A DNA stretch of 64,000 nucleotides from Ectothiorhodospiraceae bacterium WFHF3C12 (lineage in GTDB: Bacteria; Pseudomonadota; Gammaproteobacteria; Nitrococcales; Nitrococcaceae), in assembly GCA_013519935.1 (NCBI GenBank), contig JACDUA010000003.1:62001-126000 (forward strand). Reading direction: 5' to 3'. The translations under genes were made by a program, and so were the position numbers. Below the pieces are notes generated by a model, which had not been told where the DNA came from, did not search any database, and worked only from the letters and a program-made list of their open reading frames with translations. Shown one piece after another: positions 62,890 through 64,000 of the stretch; the first letter of the stretch is position 1; each line of letters begins with the position of its first letter.

Positions 62890-62918
62890 CTGTAATGGAG
62901 TCGTCACGAAGCTGTAAC
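62890..62918 (+). promoter_or_regulatory. Pho-box-like triple 11-bp repeat upstream of the porin gene
   Basis: CTGTAAT (62890), TCGTCAC (62901) and CTGTAAC (62912) recur with an exact 11-nt period, the layout of PhoB half-sites (consensus CTGTCAT plus four bases). A weaker CGCTGTC follows at 62923. The site lies about 130 bases before the porin start. PhoB binding would make the porin phosphate-starvation inducible. The remainder of the 305-bp gap (62743-63047) shows no other recognisable element. Confidence 0.55.
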
Positions 62919-63047
62919 CTGACGCTGTCTCCGCGCCCCGTTGCACACCGGCTGGACGCCGCCGCGGTCGGCGCCCCGGATCAGCAGGCCGCACCGGCCG
63001 GTGCCACGACCACCTGAATCACTTTAACAACAAGGGAGTGCTCCCCC

Positions 63048-64000
63048 ATGAAGACCCTCAACAGATCGGCTCTTGCCCTGGTACTCGCGGCCGCGACGCT
63101 GCCCGCCCAGGCCGAGATCGAGCTCGCCGGCGATGCGCTGCGCGTCTACGGGAAAGTCCACATGTCCCTGGACTACCTGGACTCGGACGTCTCGGAGTCC
63201 GAATACAACAGCCCCAGGCCGGCGTACGGCGACAAGTACGCCGACAATACGTTCAGCGTATCCAGCAACTCCAGCCGCATTGGTTTCCGGGGGCTCTATC
63301 CGGTCAACGATACCTGGAACGCGACGTACCAGCTGGAACAGGGCTACAACCTGGACTCCGGCGACGGCGAGTGGGCAACGCGAAACTCCTACCTGGGCCT
63401 GCAGGCCGACTGGTTCGGCGAGGTCCGCGTCGGTCACCACGACACGCCCTTCAAGGACGTTGGCGGAATGATCGACGAGCTCGGCGACACCATCGGTGAC
63501 CGCCGCGCCATCATCGGCGCCGGGGCGGCAATCGGCAACACCATGAACGCCCGGGTCGAGAACATGATTCTCTACCGGCGCGGCATACCGCTCGGTGACT
63601 CGGAGCTGCAGGTCTCCGGTCTCTACTCCACGGACGCCGGCGGCAACTCCGGCTCACCGGATGACAACAACGACCGGGTGGCCAGCGTCGGCGCCATGTG
63701 GGGGCTGGGCCCGCTGACCCTGGGCGCGGCCCTCGAGGACTGGACGGACATCCGCGGCGGCGGCGACGCAAGGGGCGCGCGTGTCGGCGCCGAGGTCACC
63801 TTCGGCAACTTCATCGCCGGCGTCCTGCTGGAAAGCATTCACGCCACCGGTGCCGCACGCTCTCTCGATCGGGAAGCGTTCGGTCTGAAGCTGGCCTACG
63901 ACGACAACGTCAACAAACTGGTGGCCCAGCTCCACGCGGCGGATGAATACGACGACGTGGACGATTCGGCCGCGTACATGACCAGCCTCGCGGCATTCCG
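63048..64000 (+). CDS. Outer-membrane porin, N-terminal part
   Basis: The visible 317 residues begin with a signal peptide (MKTLNRSALALVLAAATLPAQA, cleavage before EIELAG). A porin beta-barrel follows: VYGKVHMSLDYLDSD, SSNSSRIGFRGLYPVNDTWNATYQLEQG, RNSYLGLQADWFGEVRVGHHDTPFK, typical of the trimeric gram-negative porin (Porin_4) family. The gene runs off the window. The ATG at 63048 has AAGGGAG upstream. A Pho-box-like repeat suggests a role in phosphate or anion uptake, which the sequence alone does not prove. Confidence 0.9.
   Translation, partial: MKTLNRSALALVLAAATLPAQAEIELAGDALRVYGKVHMSLDYLDSDVSESEYNSPRPAYGDKYADNTFSVSSNSSRIGFRGLYPVNDTWNATYQLEQGYNLDSGDGEWATRNSYLGLQADWFGEVRVGHHDTPFKDVGGMIDELGDTIGDRRAIIGAGAAIGNTMNARVENMILYRRGIPLGDSELQVSGLYSTDAGGNSGSPDDNNDRVASVGAMWGLGPLTLGAALEDWTDIRGGGDARGARVGAEVTFGNFIAGVLLESIHATGAARSLDREAFGLKLAYDDNVNKLVAQLHAADEYDDVDDSAAYMTSLAAF

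Overview
The window is 64 kb of a GC-rich chromosome, estimated by eye at roughly two-thirds G+C. It appears to come from a halophilic or halotolerant gammaproteobacterium. Pointers are ectoine genes (ectB, ectC), the periplasmic glucan genes opgGH, PBP1B, DsbB, a YoaA/DinG helicase, a SUF operon headed by a Rrf2 regulator, and an outer-membrane porin. An Ectothiorhodospiraceae-like lineage is an inference, not a demonstrated placement. I saw no rRNA, tRNA, CRISPR array, phage or intact insertion sequence.

Layout. 1-6.0 kb: a partial enoyl-CoA hydratase with a probable operator, a tandem REP-like array, an acyl-CoA thioesterase, a FrnE-like DsbA protein, an SRPBCC protein overlapping a sterol-desaturase-family gene, and a divergent AraC regulator. 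5.7-8.2 kb: an operon of MFS transporter, a 32-residue small gene, ComB and a HIT protein. 8.3-12.9 kb: an NYN-domain protein, a 203-bp duplication, an Old Yellow Enzyme, and a ribbon-helix-helix protein divergent from a SulP transporter. 13.2-18.5 kb: opgGH and an outer-membrane protein. 18.5-24.8 kb: one long operon of a MacB-like ABC exporter, a VTT membrane protein and an MgtC-family protein.

25.3-32.9 kb is accessory in character and locally poorer in GC. It holds a DUF1835 protein, orphan membrane proteins, a TetR regulator with twin operators divergent from a DUF4242 protein, an MFS exporter with a histidine-rich tail (NreB-like), a DUF6064 protein, a candidate Fur-controlled small RNA, and a HAD-like protein with an altered catalytic motif.

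33-46.6 kb: hsp20 with a textbook sigma-32 promoter, tsaB, ectB-ectC without ectA behind a roughly 430-nt leader, a second candidate small RNA, a large lipoprotein, a frameshifted acetyltransferase, a globin with an FNR/DNR-type site, a DinG-family helicase, a TPR lipoprotein, PBP1B and DsbB. 46.7-53.8 kb: a 1608-residue MshQ-like protein, a small cysteine-containing protein, and a multidomain diguanylate cyclase response regulator. 53.9-60.2 kb: the SUF Fe-S operon (regulator-sufB-sufC-sufD-sufS-sufU-sufT). 60.3-64 kb: modABC and a porin behind a Pho-box-like triple repeat.

The items most worth following are the Fur-box small RNA candidate (32016-32154), the TetR/DUF4242/His-tail exporter locus, the ectA-less ectoine locus, and the REP-like repeat family. 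Coordinates and start sites were read by hand. Family assignments rest on motif recognition, without database searches.
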